Shown: positions 15,247 through 24,888 of the stretch, piece after piece
Numbering within the stretch: position 1 is the first letter of the stretch
Layout: every line of letters starts with the position of its first letter
Source of the DNA: Syntrophaceae bacterium
Lineage (GTDB): Bacteria > Desulfobacterota > Syntrophia > Syntrophales > Smithellaceae
Direction of reading: 5' to 3'
DNA: 64,000 nt
Assembly (NCBI GenBank): GCA_018436925.1
Contig: JAHDKI010000017.1
Location: forward strand, 1 to 64,000
Notes under the pieces: generated by a model
What the model saw: the letters and a program-made list of their open reading frames with translations, nothing else
Told to the model about the DNA's origin: nothing
The model's database searches: none
Translations under genes and position numbers: made by a program

Positions 15247-16131
15247 TTTCAATCCGGCAGTGAGTCGGACCATTCCCTTTCTTCTGAGCCGTCTAAAGGT
15301 ACGATAGGTCTTGAGGCTGACGGGCGACCGGGAAATCTCCCTGCGTTGAATAAAATCGCGAAAGCCGCCGAGGATGCCCTTTACCACCGGTTCCAAAGCC
15401 CCCTTGTTCTTCCGCAGAAGGTTGAAGATATTGACCGTCACGTGGCCCAGCACGTGCGGCATTGGGACATTTTGCAAAGCGAACAAGATATTGTTTCTGG
15501 CCGAAAAGAACGCGATGGAGGGATCCTTTCGTGTCGGGCAGACATAGTGCAGAATCGGCTTTGATGCGCCCACCCGGACGAAATAGCCGCGCTCCAGCAG
15601 CCGGAGGCAGTAATCCATCTCTTCGCACTGGCGGACAAAAAAATTGCGGTAGCCTTTCAAGGCCAGAAACAGATCCCTTCTCAGGGCATGCGCCGTTCCG
15701 ATGAATTCCGACGTCACGTAAACGGCTTTATTGTCCGGCGTGCGGTTGATCACCTCCGGACTTCGCAAGACGTTGACTTGGGGAATCGCCACGGCGCCGA
15801 TGCACGGATCTGAAAAACACCGCAACGCCTCTTCGCAGATGGAGGCGTCGGAAAAAACCGCATCGTCGTCGATGGAAATGATAATGTCGCCGGCGGCAAG
15901 CGACGCGGCCCTCGTCCGTGCGGCAATCAAACCCGCTGAGCGCTCCTGCCTGTGCAAGAAGACGCCGGGATACCGGTCTCTTACCAAAACCGCGGTGCCG
16001 TCATCCGATCCGTCGTCGAAGATCAGAATTTCCGGCCGTCCTTTTTGCGCCAGACACGAATCGATGGCCCGGCACAGATCTTCTTTTCTGTTTTTCGTCG
16101 CAATCACGATGGAGGCGGTAAGCTTGTTCAT
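15244..16131 (-). CDS. family 2 glycosyltransferase
   Basis: 295 residues. GT-A fold with the opening SIVIATKNRKEDLCRAIDS, EILIFDDGSDDGT (nucleotide-binding Asp), and IISIDDDAVF, the DxD-like metal site near residue 95. A later CEEMDYCLRLLERGY segment matches the acceptor/catalytic region of the family. No transmembrane helices. Its ATG overlaps the stop of the upstream glycosyltransferase (ATGA), so the two act in one operon, probably on a cell-surface glycan; the substrate is unknown. Confidence 0.9.
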   Translation of the reverse strand: MNKLTASIVIATKNRKEDLCRAIDSCLAQKGRPEILIFDDGSDDGTAVLVRDRYPGVFLHRQERSAGLIAARTRAASLAAGDIIISIDDDAVFSDASICEEALRCFSDPCIGAVAIPQVNVLRSPEVINRTPDNKAVYVTSEFIGTAHALRRDLFLALKGYRNFFVRQCEEMDYCLRLLERGYFVRVGASKPILHYVCPTRKDPSIAFFSARNNILFALQNVPMPHVLGHVTVNIFNLLRKNKGALEPVVKGILGGFRDFIQRREISRSPVSLKTYRTFRRLRRKGMVRLTAGLK

Positions 16132-17141
16132 AAAAAGTAGCGTCCGATCCGGCGATAGATATAGCGTTTCAGGCGCAACAGACCCATTTTCAGATGATGA
16201 TCCGGATAATGATAAGACGGATACAGCGCTCGCCGCTGTCGGAGAGCGTTGTGCTTTTGAACATGCTGTTCGAAGAAACGGGCCAGCGTGGGGAAAAGAT
16301 TGTATTGTTCGAGCAACCGGGTGCGGGCTTCGGTCAGGCTTTCCCGCCGCTGCGAATAGATTTCATCCGCGTAAAGCAAAATCGTTTTGATCTGATCGAT
16401 GGTCTCGCGCGGCTTGTCAATATCAATGGATATGAAAGCGTTGGGGTTGAAGTAGGTCGAAAGGTTGCGGCAGCCGTGGTAGATCGGCACGGTAAAGGCG
16501 AGCAATGCGTCGGCAAGTTTTTCCGTCCAGTAGTGGTCAAAGACCGCGTTTTCGATACAGAGGCTGAATTGATAGGGCAAAAGGGCGCAGGCCTTGTCGG
16601 CCACCGGACGAATGCCTTGTCCGAAAATATCAATACCGTCTTTAAATTCTTTTTGGATCGCTTGAAGAAAGGCCATGCGTTTTATGTGGCCCGGCATCAT
16701 GGTCTTATCCGACGTGATCAGGGAAATTTTTTTGCTTTTCAACGGCGGGGCCATGTCTTTCATGTCGTGATAACGAAAAGTAAATTGTCCGCTTTGCCGG
16801 TTCAGGCCGAAATGCCACGGCAGCGCCTGCTGCGTGCGGTGATAAGACGGATGCCCCGGGTGGCGATGCGATGAGATGACATGATCGAACTGCGCGAGAA
16901 AGCGGGAGGAATACGCCCGGCTGGCGGGCGGTTCTCCGGAGATGAAGACACAACCGCCGTTTCGGCATCGGATCGTCCGGGGCGCCGACAGGCCCTCATA
17001 GACCACGACCATGTCCCAGGGGTCTTCCGCGTCCGCGTTTTCTGAAAAAAGAAACCCTTCTTGCTCCAGGCGATCCGGCAATTGCCGCATGAATGTTTGT
17101 TGCAAGAAAGGCGTGAGGATGTTGATTCTTGCTTTCTTCAT
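16128..17141 (-). CDS. family 10 (fucosyltransferase-like) glycosyltransferase
   Basis: About 337 residues from the second of two close starts (ATG at 17141; TTG at 17147 also possible, ribosome site weak). The C-terminal half carries the GT10 signature: LPYQFSLCIENAVFDHYWTE, then KLADALLAFTVPIYHGC, NLSTYFNPNAFISID, which binds the nucleotide sugar. In bacteria GT10 enzymes add alpha-1,3/4 fucose or related deoxysugars to lipopolysaccharide or glycolipid. The N-terminal half is less typical (WDMVVVYEGLSAPRTI, then GCVFISGEPPASR). Translationally coupled to the GT2 gene. Confidence 0.85.
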   Translation of the reverse strand: MKKARINILTPFLQQTFMRQLPDRLEQEGFLFSENADAEDPWDMVVVYEGLSAPRTIRCRNGGCVFISGEPPASRAYSSRFLAQFDHVISSHRHPGHPSYHRTQQALPWHFGLNRQSGQFTFRYHDMKDMAPPLKSKKISLITSDKTMMPGHIKRMAFLQAIQKEFKDGIDIFGQGIRPVADKACALLPYQFSLCIENAVFDHYWTEKLADALLAFTVPIYHGCRNLSTYFNPNAFISIDIDKPRETIDQIKTILLYADEIYSQRRESLTEARTRLLEQYNLFPTLARFFEQHVQKHNALRQRRALYPSYHYPDHHLKMGLLRLKRYIYRRIGRYFL

Positions 17142-17316
17142 GTTCAAGGGATCGTGCGCCCCGCTGTCGTTTACCCTTTTACTCCGGGTCGGCGGCTTTC
17201 CTCCGGCCCGGATGGTCCTGCGGCCGTTTCGGAATTTGGGCAGACAGGCGCGGGCTTTTTGACATTGGCGGTTTTCCGGGCTTCAAATAATTTCAAGAAC
17301 GATGTAATCCGTTCGG

Positions 17317-18558
17317 TCAGCCCGGCTTGCGGAAAACCACCTGGATATCGCCCAGAGCCCGCTGGGCAAACCCCGCCTCGCACGTGGCCAGGTAGTAAAT
17401 CCACTTGCGCTGAAAGACTTCGTCAAAGCCCAGCGATTTGATTTTGTCGAGATTGTTCGTGAAAGCGATGCGCCAGTCTCTGAGTGTGCGGGCATAATGC
17501 GTCCCGATGTCTTCGAGCTGTTCCATAAGCAGGCTGGTATGCCGGGTGACCGCCTGGGAAAGCGCCGTCACGGAGGGCAGGTGCCCGCCGGGGAAAATAT
17601 GTTTTTGAATCCAGTCCGTTTCCCGGCGGTAGGCCTCATAGCTTTGATCGGGAATGGTGATGACCTGAATGACGAGTTTGCCGGCGGGTTTAAGCAGACG
17701 GTCGCAGGCTTCGAAAAAGGTGCCCAGATATTTATGCCCTACGGCCTCAAGCATCTCGATGGAAACAATCTTGTCGAACAGACCCTTGACCTGGCGGTAG
17801 TCCGTAAACAGGATGTTGATTTTCTCCTGCAGCCCCGCGTCCCGCACGCGCTCAGTGGCCAGCCGATACTGCTGTTCGGAAACGGTAATACCGGTCACGC
17901 GGCAGCCGGTCGTCCGGACGGCTTCCAGAGCAAAACCGCCCCAGCCGCAGCCGATTTCCAGCACGTGATCGGTCGGCTCAAGTCGCGCCTTTCCAATGAT
18001 GCGCTGCAGTTTGCAGATCTGGGCGTCCCGGCAGGTGTCGTTTTCCCCCTCATAGACGCCGCAGGAGTAAAGCATCGTGGGGTCCAGAAAGGTTTGAAAA
18101 AACGCGTTGCTTAAATCGTAATGGTCGCCGATGTTGCGGCGCGACCCGAAAATCGTGTTGGCGCGAAGCGCGTGCAGGATCCGGTTTTTTTGCCGGCCCA
18201 GCCAGGCCATCGCGGGATAGCCGTTGGCCATGACTGCGCGGTTGGCGATGAAAAGCTTGAAAAGCTCCGGAATGTCATCCGTATCCCACAGGCCCTTCAT
18301 GTAGGCCTCTCCCAGCCCCACGGCGCCGCCGGCGACCGTTTCTTTGAAGAAGCGGTTGTCGCGGATAACCATCCGCGCCTGAAGGGCGGCATTGAGATCG
18401 CCGAAATGCCTTGTTTTTCCGTCGGGAAGATCAAGCGTTAATCCGCCTGTTTGAATCTTGTCAAACAGATTGATGATCAGATGTTTGCAGGTTCGCTCGA
18501 AAATAGTCGGCGTTGCGTCGCGGGCTACTTCCCGAGGAGCCGGGGTTTTGGGATTCAT
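17317..18558 (-). CDS. cfa: cyclopropane-fatty-acyl-phospholipid synthase
   Basis: 413 residues. The ATG at 18558 is chosen because GAGGAGGCGCTTT precedes it. Methylates the double bond of membrane phospholipid acyl chains with S-adenosylmethionine. An N-terminal SCP2-like region (about 20-120) is followed by the methyltransferase core: DHYDLSNAFFQTFLDPTMLYSCG, the SAM loop LEIGCGWGGFA (about 200), GITVSEQQ, and SIEMLEAVGHKYLGTFF. Last gene of a cluster with SnoaL-like, DUF1295 and DUF2177 genes. Such clusters, often with an ECF sigma factor and ChrR, belong to membrane/photooxidative stress responses in other proteobacteria; no sigma factor is present here. Confidence 0.93.
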   Translation of the reverse strand: MNPKTPAPREVARDATPTIFERTCKHLIINLFDKIQTGGLTLDLPDGKTRHFGDLNAALQARMVIRDNRFFKETVAGGAVGLGEAYMKGLWDTDDIPELFKLFIANRAVMANGYPAMAWLGRQKNRILHALRANTIFGSRRNIGDHYDLSNAFFQTFLDPTMLYSCGVYEGENDTCRDAQICKLQRIIGKARLEPTDHVLEIGCGWGGFALEAVRTTGCRVTGITVSEQQYRLATERVRDAGLQEKINILFTDYRQVKGLFDKIVSIEMLEAVGHKYLGTFFEACDRLLKPAGKLVIQVITIPDQSYEAYRRETDWIQKHIFPGGHLPSVTALSQAVTRHTSLLMEQLEDIGTHYARTLRDWRIAFTNNLDKIKSLGFDEVFQRKWIYYLATCEAGFAQRALGDIQVVFRKPG

Positions 18559-18702
18559 AAAGCGCCTCCTCTGAAAGGTCGTTTTGCCAGGCTCTAGCAC
18601 AGGTTGCCGGGTTCTGGCAATATGGTTTTACAGCGTTTCCGCTAAAAACGGGCAGCCGTCAGGCCTCGATATTCAGCGCATAGAAAGTGTCGAATCCCCG
18701 TA

Positions 18703-19284
18703 TTAAATGCGGTTGCGAATCCAGGTGATCACGAGCCCCAAAACCGGAGCCTCCTCGTAGACCACCGAGGTGTCCCAGTAGTCCTGATGAAAGGTCACCT
18801 GGCCTTGGGCGTTGAAGCGGACATGCGACATGCCGACCAGGCGCAGCGTTTCAGTTGGATTGCGTTTCAGCCTGACTTGCATGATCCAACGGAAGTAGTA
18901 ATTGCCGTTGTGGACGGCCACATCCTGGATATCGAAGGCACATTCTTCAAAGGTATCCGTTGAACTCAAAAAATAGGCCCTCATGTCCTCAAGGCCCTGG
19001 ACTTCCCGAAACCCGTCGCGAAAGTAAGCCGCAGGCGCGTAGAGCTCCGCGATCTGCGCTTCAATGACCGATGCGGCAAACACTTTGTAAAAATTCCGGA
19101 ATCGCTCCAGGGCCTGCGCCTCGATGACGGAGCCGGGCGCAGGCGGCGCAACACTTGCGGGGTCGGTTGCGGCAAGCGCCGAGTCATAGTTTTTCATATA
19201 ACTTCCTTTTAAGGCCGGATCCACCGCGCAACCGGATATGATCGCAGCCAGGGCAAGGCACGCAACCAGCATTTTGATCTTCAT
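18703..19284 (-). CDS. SnoaL/NTF2-like lipoprotein
   Basis: 193 residues from the ATG at 19284, which lies 6 bases after GGAGG. The N-terminus is a lipoprotein signal (KMLVACLALAAIISGC, lipobox ISGC at about residue 18). Residues 60-185 form an NTF2-like alpha+beta fold: ALERFRNFYKVFAASVIE, AELYAPAAYFRDGFREVQG, TFEECAFDIQDVAVHNGNYY, MSHVRFNAQGQVTFHQDYWD. Proteins of this kind accompany cfa in several proteobacterial stress clusters; the ligand is unknown. It sits between the DUF1295 and cfa genes in the same direction. Confidence 0.82.
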   Translation of the reverse strand: MKIKMLVACLALAAIISGCAVDPALKGSYMKNYDSALAATDPASVAPPAPGSVIEAQALERFRNFYKVFAASVIEAQIAELYAPAAYFRDGFREVQGLEDMRAYFLSSTDTFEECAFDIQDVAVHNGNYYFRWIMQVRLKRNPTETLRLVGMSHVRFNAQGQVTFHQDYWDTSVVYEEAPVLGLVITWIRNRI

Positions 19285-19471
19285 GGCCATCCTCCGTTGA
19301 ATATTCTGGAAGTATGCATAAGCCTCCAATTTGGAGGCCGCCTTCTTTTTATCGTATTGCCCCCGCGAAAGCAATGCGCCTAAACGGTCTGATTCGGTGA
19401 TCGGCGAGCTTTCTGGGTAAACCGCGAAAGGCCGCCGGAACAAAGACAGGGATAAAACCCCTTTCGACGCT

Positions 19472-20251
19472 TTAATCCTTTTTGGGAAACCAGGGGATAA
19501 AAACACTCGTCCGCCTTTTATAGTCGGCGAAAACCGGATTATCCTCCATGAATCTTTCCGTCATGGGAATCCCGGACACAAACAGGATGATGGTGGTGAT
19601 GGTCAGCGGCCCGATGATGGTTATCCACCCCCACGGGACAGACAGCGCCAGCAGATAGATGCCCCACCACATCATGACTTCGCCGAAGTAATTCGGATGC
19701 CTGGAATAGCGCCAAAGGCCCTGATCCATGACCTTTCCCCGGTTGTCCGGGACCTTGATAAAACGATCGAGTTGCCAGTCGCCAACCGATTCGAAAACAA
19801 AACCCAGCAGCCACACAGTCACACCCACAACGTCCAGCAAACCCGGAGGGCCTGCGTCATACGTGTTGATGAAGAGCACCGGCGTGATGATCAAAAGCAG
19901 AAGGCAGCCCTGAAGGAGGAAGACCTGAAGGTAGCTTCGGATGACAAAATACTTCCCCCATTCCTGCCGCCACTTCTTGTATCTCACATCCTCCCCTTTG
20001 CCCTTGTCGCGCAAATGGATCCGGATGGCGAGCCTGAGTCCCCAGATCAGAACCAGGAGATTGACGATCCATTGCCGAGGGGTAAAGGAGCCATAGACGA
20101 TCAGCGTCAACCAGGCCACGAGAATAAACCCCGTGCCCCAGACAACGTCTGCAATGCTGTTGTCTTTGCGTTTCAGGGCGACCAGAAATAAGGCCGTCAT
20201 ATAAAAGAAAAGGATCAACGCCGCGGTCAGAAAAGAATGAATCAACTCCAT
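19472..20251 (-). CDS. DUF1295 membrane protein (steroid 5-alpha-reductase-like)
   Basis: 259 residues from the ATG at 20251, preceded by GGGAGG. Six or seven hydrophobic segments. The family signature is near the C-terminus: DQGLWRYSRHPNYFGEVMMWWG (about 180-200), shared with isoprenylcysteine methyltransferases and 5-alpha reductases. The N-terminus has DVVWGTGFILVAW, typical of DUF1295. Reaction unknown; context suggests work on membrane lipids with the cfa product. Confidence 0.88.
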   Translation of the reverse strand: MELIHSFLTAALILFFYMTALFLVALKRKDNSIADVVWGTGFILVAWLTLIVYGSFTPRQWIVNLLVLIWGLRLAIRIHLRDKGKGEDVRYKKWRQEWGKYFVIRSYLQVFLLQGCLLLLIITPVLFINTYDAGPPGLLDVVGVTVWLLGFVFESVGDWQLDRFIKVPDNRGKVMDQGLWRYSRHPNYFGEVMMWWGIYLLALSVPWGWITIIGPLTITTIILFVSGIPMTERFMEDNPVFADYKRRTSVFIPWFPKKD

Positions 20252-20308
20252 GGCATCATCCTCCCGGTAAAATGATTCGGCCAAATGAAGGATCGCGAAG
20301 GATCTTGA

Positions 20309-20710
20309 TCAGGCCGTGAGCCATCGGCCGATTAGAAAACTCGCTGACGAAACACAGGATGTCAGGACCACGCCCCAGATCATATCGACCACGACGACCT
20401 TGACCGGCCAGTCCTTCAGTGTCGCCAGATTGGTTAAATCATAGGTGGCATAGGCCAGGAAACCGAAAAGCCCGCCCAACATCATCGCCTGACTAAGCGC
20501 ATTTTTTTCCAAAGCCGGCATCACGGCGAAAATCAGGATTCCGGAAATGTAAAGCAGATAGAAAATGACCGCGGCCGGCCAGTTGACATTCGGCCGGAGC
20601 AGGTGACCCAGATGCTCGCGATAGAAGCGCCTGGCGATCAAACCGATCCATAAGATGTCGATGGCGAAGAAGACCGGAATCGTCAGGAGATAAAGATAAA
20701 GCATCTTCAT
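20309..20710 (-). CDS. DUF2177 membrane protein
   Basis: 133 residues with four transmembrane segments (about 5-22, 42-64, 75-92, 105-128). The opening FAIDILWIGLIARRFYREHLG and the segment GGLFGFLAYATYDLTNLATLKDWP are characteristic of DUF2177. First gene of the DUF2177-DUF1295-SnoaL-cfa cluster; 57 bases separate it from DUF1295. Function unknown. Confidence 0.88.
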   Translation of the reverse strand: MKMLYLYLLTIPVFFAIDILWIGLIARRFYREHLGHLLRPNVNWPAAVIFYLLYISGILIFAVMPALEKNALSQAMMLGGLFGFLAYATYDLTNLATLKDWPVKVVVVDMIWGVVLTSCVSSASFLIGRWLTA

Positions 20711-20912
20711 GGGGATCCCTCCATCATGGGATGTAAAAATTCAAGGGGCGACGATGAGAGCCGAATCATCGTATTCCAACTCCTTTTAAGTCTCCATCCA
20801 CCGTGCAATCGCGCATCTGGAAATTAGCACAGCCGGAGCAGGACGCGCAATGACCATTTTGTTGTTCATGGCCGGGCGCCTTGATTAAAAAAATGATGGA
20901 AAACCCACGGTC

Positions 20913-21890
20913 CTAGAGCCTGGCCCACTCAATCACAAAGGCGGCAATCATCGCCAGACCCGTGAGTGAGTGGACTTTGATCATGGCCAGATTCGCGGGT
21001 GCCATTTTCAATGGATCGTAAAGATGGCGGCGCATTATGAAAAACGTCTTGGCGGCGAACGGCAGGCTTAAAAGCCCCAGAAGAATGAAGGGGGACAGGA
21101 TGCCGGTCGCGGACGAGACGATGAGGATGCCGTAAGCGACGGCCAGTCCCACGCCGTAAAGCCAGGCGCCCGTTTTCCGGCCGAATCGCGCGACCAGGTT
21201 CCATTTGCCGCCCTGCGTGTCGGCTTCGTAATCGGGAATTTCGTTGATAAGAATCATCGACCACATCATCAATCCCGGCACCAGCGAGGCCAAAAACGGC
21301 TCCATCGCAAAGGTTCGGGCCTGAACATAGTAGGCGCCCAAAACGATGACCGGACCGAAATTGATCAAAAGCCCCAGTTCGCCGAAACCCCGGTAGCCGT
21401 ATCGAACCGGCGGGGTGGTGTAGAAAATGGACGAGGCCATGCCGAAAAGGCCCAAAGCCAGCACCGGCCATCCGCAGGCCCAGGTCAGGTAGGCGCCGAT
21501 TCCCGCCGTGGCGGCAAAAAGGCCCGCCGCCGCCCGAAGCATGTGCGTATCTTTGAGCAGTCCTTCGGGCAGAACCCCGCTGCCTCCGGTGAAGAAATTT
21601 TTTTCATCACCTTTTTTCAAATCCACCGCGTGGCGGTAGTCCAGCACATCATCCACCAGATTGAGGCCGAAATGGTTGAATGTCACGCCCATGACGACCA
21701 GCGCGAAGAAAACCGGTTGAAAAGCATAGCCCTGCGCCCAGGCGATCACCGAGCCCAGAATTGCGGGCAACACGCTGGGGATGACAAAATACAGGCGCAA
21801 CGCGCGCCGCCAGGCGATCCAGGCCGGCGGTCTTTTCGACGAAGGCGCCTTGAGATCAGCCGTCTTACTCGAATCGGATCTGACTTTCAT
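20913..21890 (-). CDS. UbiA-family prenyltransferase (MenA-like)
   Basis: 325 residues with eight or nine transmembrane helices. The two Asp-rich motifs are visible: NLVDDVLDYRHAVD near residue 95 and NEIPDYEAD near 218, which bind prenyl diphosphate through Mg2+. The second reads NEIPDYEAD as in 1,4-dihydroxy-2-naphthoate polyprenyltransferases, so a role in menaquinone or a related lipid is plausible. A long basic N-terminus (about 28 residues) precedes the first helix. Starts within the stop of the VTT gene (4-base overlap). Confidence 0.85.
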   Translation of the reverse strand: MKVRSDSSKTADLKAPSSKRPPAWIAWRRALRLYFVIPSVLPAILGSVIAWAQGYAFQPVFFALVVMGVTFNHFGLNLVDDVLDYRHAVDLKKGDEKNFFTGGSGVLPEGLLKDTHMLRAAAGLFAATAGIGAYLTWACGWPVLALGLFGMASSIFYTTPPVRYGYRGFGELGLLINFGPVIVLGAYYVQARTFAMEPFLASLVPGLMMWSMILINEIPDYEADTQGGKWNLVARFGRKTGAWLYGVGLAVAYGILIVSSATGILSPFILLGLLSLPFAAKTFFIMRRHLYDPLKMAPANLAMIKVHSLTGLAMIAAFVIEWARL

Positions 21891-22633
21891 GATCGACTCC
21901 CGGAATTCTCAACGTTGTTTTCCGATCGGGCATCTTGTCCCGGCTGCGGCTTCTTTTTTTTGAGCAGGTCCAGAATTTTATCCCGGTAAAAATACGCGAA
22001 AATCGACAAAAGAACGCCGACCATCGCGATGAAGGCCAGAAGAAGATACTTTTCCTCGCGGGCCGCGCTGCCGCTGACCGACAGCATGGCGGTGCCGAAC
22101 ACGCGCCCCACCGTCGAAATGATGATAAACGTCCAGACGGGAATCCGGCTCATGCCCAGAATGTAGCACAGATAATCTTTAGGAAAGCCGGGGATCAGAA
22201 ACAGGACAAAGGAAGCCGCCAGCCCCTTATGCTCCATAAAATAGGCAAACTTTTCGAAAACCTCTTTTTTGACGAAGCGCTCCAGAATCGGCTCGCCGAA
22301 AAATCGCGCCAGCGTAAAAGCCAGCCACGACCCGAGCGTGAGGCCCACAGTGGAATAAATCGTTCCCCAGAGCGGTCCGTAGAGATAACCGCCGATAAAT
22401 CCGCTGAATTCGCCGGGAATGGCGGCAAAAACCACCTGAATAATCTGCACGGCAATGAACACGATTTCGTCGTAACGATGGGACCGGATGAAGGCAATCA
22501 GGGTTTCTTTGTCTTTAAAAAAACGGGATATGTCGAAAGAAACGAAAAGATAGGCGGCCAACGCGACCAAAAGAACAAGCAGGACAATTCGCAGGCCGAT
22601 GTGTCTGTTCATAGAGTCATAATTTCTTTTCAT
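21887..22633 (-). CDS. TVP38/TMEM64 (VTT/DedA superfamily) membrane protein
   Basis: 248 residues, five or six hydrophobic segments. The VTT signature is clear: IPGEFSGFIGGYLYGPLWG followed by TLGSWLAFTLARFFG, and LIPGFPKDYLCYILGMSRI near 165. Family members are linked to lipid scrambling and envelope homeostasis; the bacterial role is uncertain. Translationally coupled to the downstream UbiA gene. Two close starts are possible (ATG 22633 or 22612). Confidence 0.88.
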   Translation of the reverse strand: MKRNYDSMNRHIGLRIVLLVLLVALAAYLFVSFDISRFFKDKETLIAFIRSHRYDEIVFIAVQIIQVVFAAIPGEFSGFIGGYLYGPLWGTIYSTVGLTLGSWLAFTLARFFGEPILERFVKKEVFEKFAYFMEHKGLAASFVLFLIPGFPKDYLCYILGMSRIPVWTFIIISTVGRVFGTAMLSVSGSAAREEKYLLLAFIAMVGVLLSIFAYFYRDKILDLLKKKKPQPGQDARSENNVENSGSRS

Positions 22634-22823
22634 TTCGTATTTTTTCAGTCATTTCTATATGAATGTCCAATTTTTAGCAAACGGTTTCACTGCAAAAGCC
22701 CGCCGGCTCAAAACTATTGACTTGAACCCCGGGATATGCAAGAAAAGTTCGCCCTCGCCGGGGCGTTCAATCCTCATGTTTATTTGCGTGGATGCTCAAT
22801 TTTAATAATAGGGAGAAATCATC

Positions 22824-24185
22824 ATGTCCAAAGTGCCGCAAAAACTGGAAAGAAAAAAATCGGAGATTTATAAAAACGCCCCGATTGCGGAATTCGGGAA
22901 AAGAGTGCCCGACTTTTCCACCATGGGCCGTAAAATAAAGAATCCGCATAAAAAATTTCGTGAAGTCGTTTGCGTGGAAGCCTGCCGGACGCCCTATGGC
23001 CGCGCAGGCGGCGCGCTGAAAGATTATTCCGCGATGGAGCTGGGCGCGCTGGCCATTCAGGAAGTGCTGCGCCGCACCGAAGGCAAAGTGAAACCCGGCG
23101 ACGTCGATTACATTTTCATGGGGCAGGTCGTTCCCGCCGGGTGCGGCCAGATTCCCGGCCGCCAGGCCACGATCCTGGCGGGCGTTCCCGAATATGTTCC
23201 CTCCATCACCGTGAACAAGGTCTGCTCCTCAGGCATCAAAACGGTTGACCTGGCCTTTCAGATGATTTTGCTGGGCCGCGCCGAAATCTGCATCGCGGGC
23301 GGCCAGGAAAGCATGAGCAACTGCCCGTTCGTGCTGCCCGACATGCGCTGGGGCGCGAAAATGGCGCTTCCCAACGGCCGGGTGGTCGATTCCATGGTCT
23401 ATGACGGGCTGTGGGACGCGTTTTACAACCGTCACATGGCGATTCACGGCTCCGAAGTCGCAGACGAATTCGGCTTCACCAAAGCAGAGCAGGATGAGTG
23501 GGCGCTCAACTCCCAGATGAACGCCGTCAAAGCCATGAACGAAGGCAAGCTCGAGGACGAAATCTTTCCGGTGGAAGTCAAACAGGGCAAAAAAATCATC
23601 GTGATGGACAAAGACGAAGGTCCGCGCCCGGACACGACGCTTGAGGGCTTGGCGAAACTTCCGCCCGTGTTCGGCCATTTGAGCACCGTCACCGGCAAGC
23701 CCGGCTCCGTCACCGCCGGCAACGCCCCCGGCGTCAACGACGGAGGCGACGTGTGTCTGCTCATGAGCCGCGAAAAAGCCGACGAGCTGGGCCTGAAACC
23801 GCTTTTCACCATTGTCGATTACGCGGAAGTGTCGCAGCCGACGAAAGACATTGCCACCGTGCCGGGATTGGCGATAAGAAAAGTATTGGAACAAAACGAC
23901 ATGACGCTTGATCAAATGGACCTGATCGAAGTCAACGAGGCGTTTGCCGCGGTCGCGCTGGTGAGCTGCCGGTCGATTCTCGGCATGAGCAAAGATGATA
24001 TGTTTAAAAGAGTCAACGTCAACGGAAGCGCCGTGGCCTACGGCCATCCGATCGGCGCGACCGGCGCCAGAATTCTGATGACGCTGGGCTATGAACTCCA
24101 AAGGCGCGGCGGCGGATACGGCGTCTGCGGCATCTGCTCGGGCCACGCCCAGGGCGACGCCATGCTCATCCGGGTGGATAAATAG
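22824..24185 (+). CDS. acetyl-CoA C-acetyltransferase (thiolase)
   Basis: 453 residues. Joins or cleaves acyl-CoA and acetyl-CoA. Active cysteine in NKVCSSGIKTVDLA (about 134), then GGQESMSNCPFVLP, the second-site region EVNEAFAAVALVSC, His in GSAVAYGHPIGATGARI, and the C-terminal CGICSGHAQGDA with the second cysteine. About 50 residues longer at the N-terminus than usual thiolases (the core begins at EVVCVEACRTPYGRAGG, about residue 50); the ATG used has GGGAGA upstream, so the extension seems real. Monocistronic, ending in the hairpin at 24219-24255. Confidence 0.93.
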   Translation: MSKVPQKLERKKSEIYKNAPIAEFGKRVPDFSTMGRKIKNPHKKFREVVCVEACRTPYGRAGGALKDYSAMELGALAIQEVLRRTEGKVKPGDVDYIFMGQVVPAGCGQIPGRQATILAGVPEYVPSITVNKVCSSGIKTVDLAFQMILLGRAEICIAGGQESMSNCPFVLPDMRWGAKMALPNGRVVDSMVYDGLWDAFYNRHMAIHGSEVADEFGFTKAEQDEWALNSQMNAVKAMNEGKLEDEIFPVEVKQGKKIIVMDKDEGPRPDTTLEGLAKLPPVFGHLSTVTGKPGSVTAGNAPGVNDGGDVCLLMSREKADELGLKPLFTIVDYAEVSQPTKDIATVPGLAIRKVLEQNDMTLDQMDLIEVNEAFAAVALVSCRSILGMSKDDMFKRVNVNGSAVAYGHPIGATGARILMTLGYELQRRGGGYGVCGICSGHAQGDAMLIRVDK

Positions 24186-24218
24186 AATTCTTTTTTCTTT
24201 GATGCGGTGATTTATGAT

Positions 24219-24262
24219 GGCGGCGGCATCCTTAAGTGTGTGAGGGGCCGCCGCCTTTGTGT
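24219..24262 (+). terminator. probable terminator after thiolase
   Basis: Nine-base perfect stem GGCGGCGGC (24219-24227) / GCCGCCGCC (24247-24255) followed by TTTGTGTTTG. The loop is long (19 bases) and the T-run is interrupted, so strength is uncertain. Confidence 0.5.
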
Positions 24263-24506
24263 TTGTTGTGAGGGTGCCGCGGATCGCCGCCAGGGCGACC
24301 CGCACCCGCCGCAAAGTCCAAAACTGAGGCTCCAGGCGTGTTTTGAAGCCGAAAACTCGCCTTCGGCTCAGACAGTTCGTCTGCGCGACTTCTTCGCCAA
24401 GAGCCTCAACATTTCGGTCACGACGCAACGTGCGTGGGTCGTCATGTCGTCTTGACAGTCCCGGCCAACTTTATGGCGGGCTGACCGTTTCAAATATTCG
24501 GGAAAG
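24256..24506. other. gene-free stretch at the left edge of the accessory island
   Basis: No gene or site recognised; sequence composition shifts here from core-like to AT-richer DNA. Confidence 0.4.
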
Positions 24507-24734
24507 ATGGTTTCTCTGATGCGTAATGAACTGCTATACGAACTCTTTCAGCGCAGCCATCTGATCGAAAAATGGGGCCGCGGCGTCAAGCTGATTCTGT
24601 CGAAGGAAACAGCGACCGAATTCGAGGAAGTAGGCTCAACCCTTTTTTGTGGCGTGGTTCCGGAGAAAAGGATTGCAAAAAGGCGTTTAGGACAAATCCG
24701 ATGTCACGCCGGAAAAAAGTTCGGGGAAAACTGA
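24507..24734 (+). pseudogene. C-terminal remnant of an AlbA_2/RecG-like ATP-binding regulator
   Basis: 75 codons reading RNELLYELFQRSHLIEKWGR then GVKLIL and EFEEVGSTLF. This matches the conserved end of the HATPase domain in proteins annotated as AlbA_2-domain or RecG-like transcriptional regulators (typical pattern: RNPL...Y.E.WG.G...I, PEFEE.G..F). The rest of the gene (over 300 residues) and a ribosome site are missing, so it is a fragment. Such genes are common in accessory islands. Confidence 0.6.
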
Positions 24735-24888
24735 AAATCAGATACTCTCTCCTGTCGAAAAAACCTTAGATGACGATATCCGAGCCTGCAGAAACTCTTA
24801 AAATCAAGAGGCGTAGGAGAATAACGGGGGTCAATGAGTCGATAGAATGTGTTATAAAATCAGTGGCATCCATTACATAATCCTGAGG

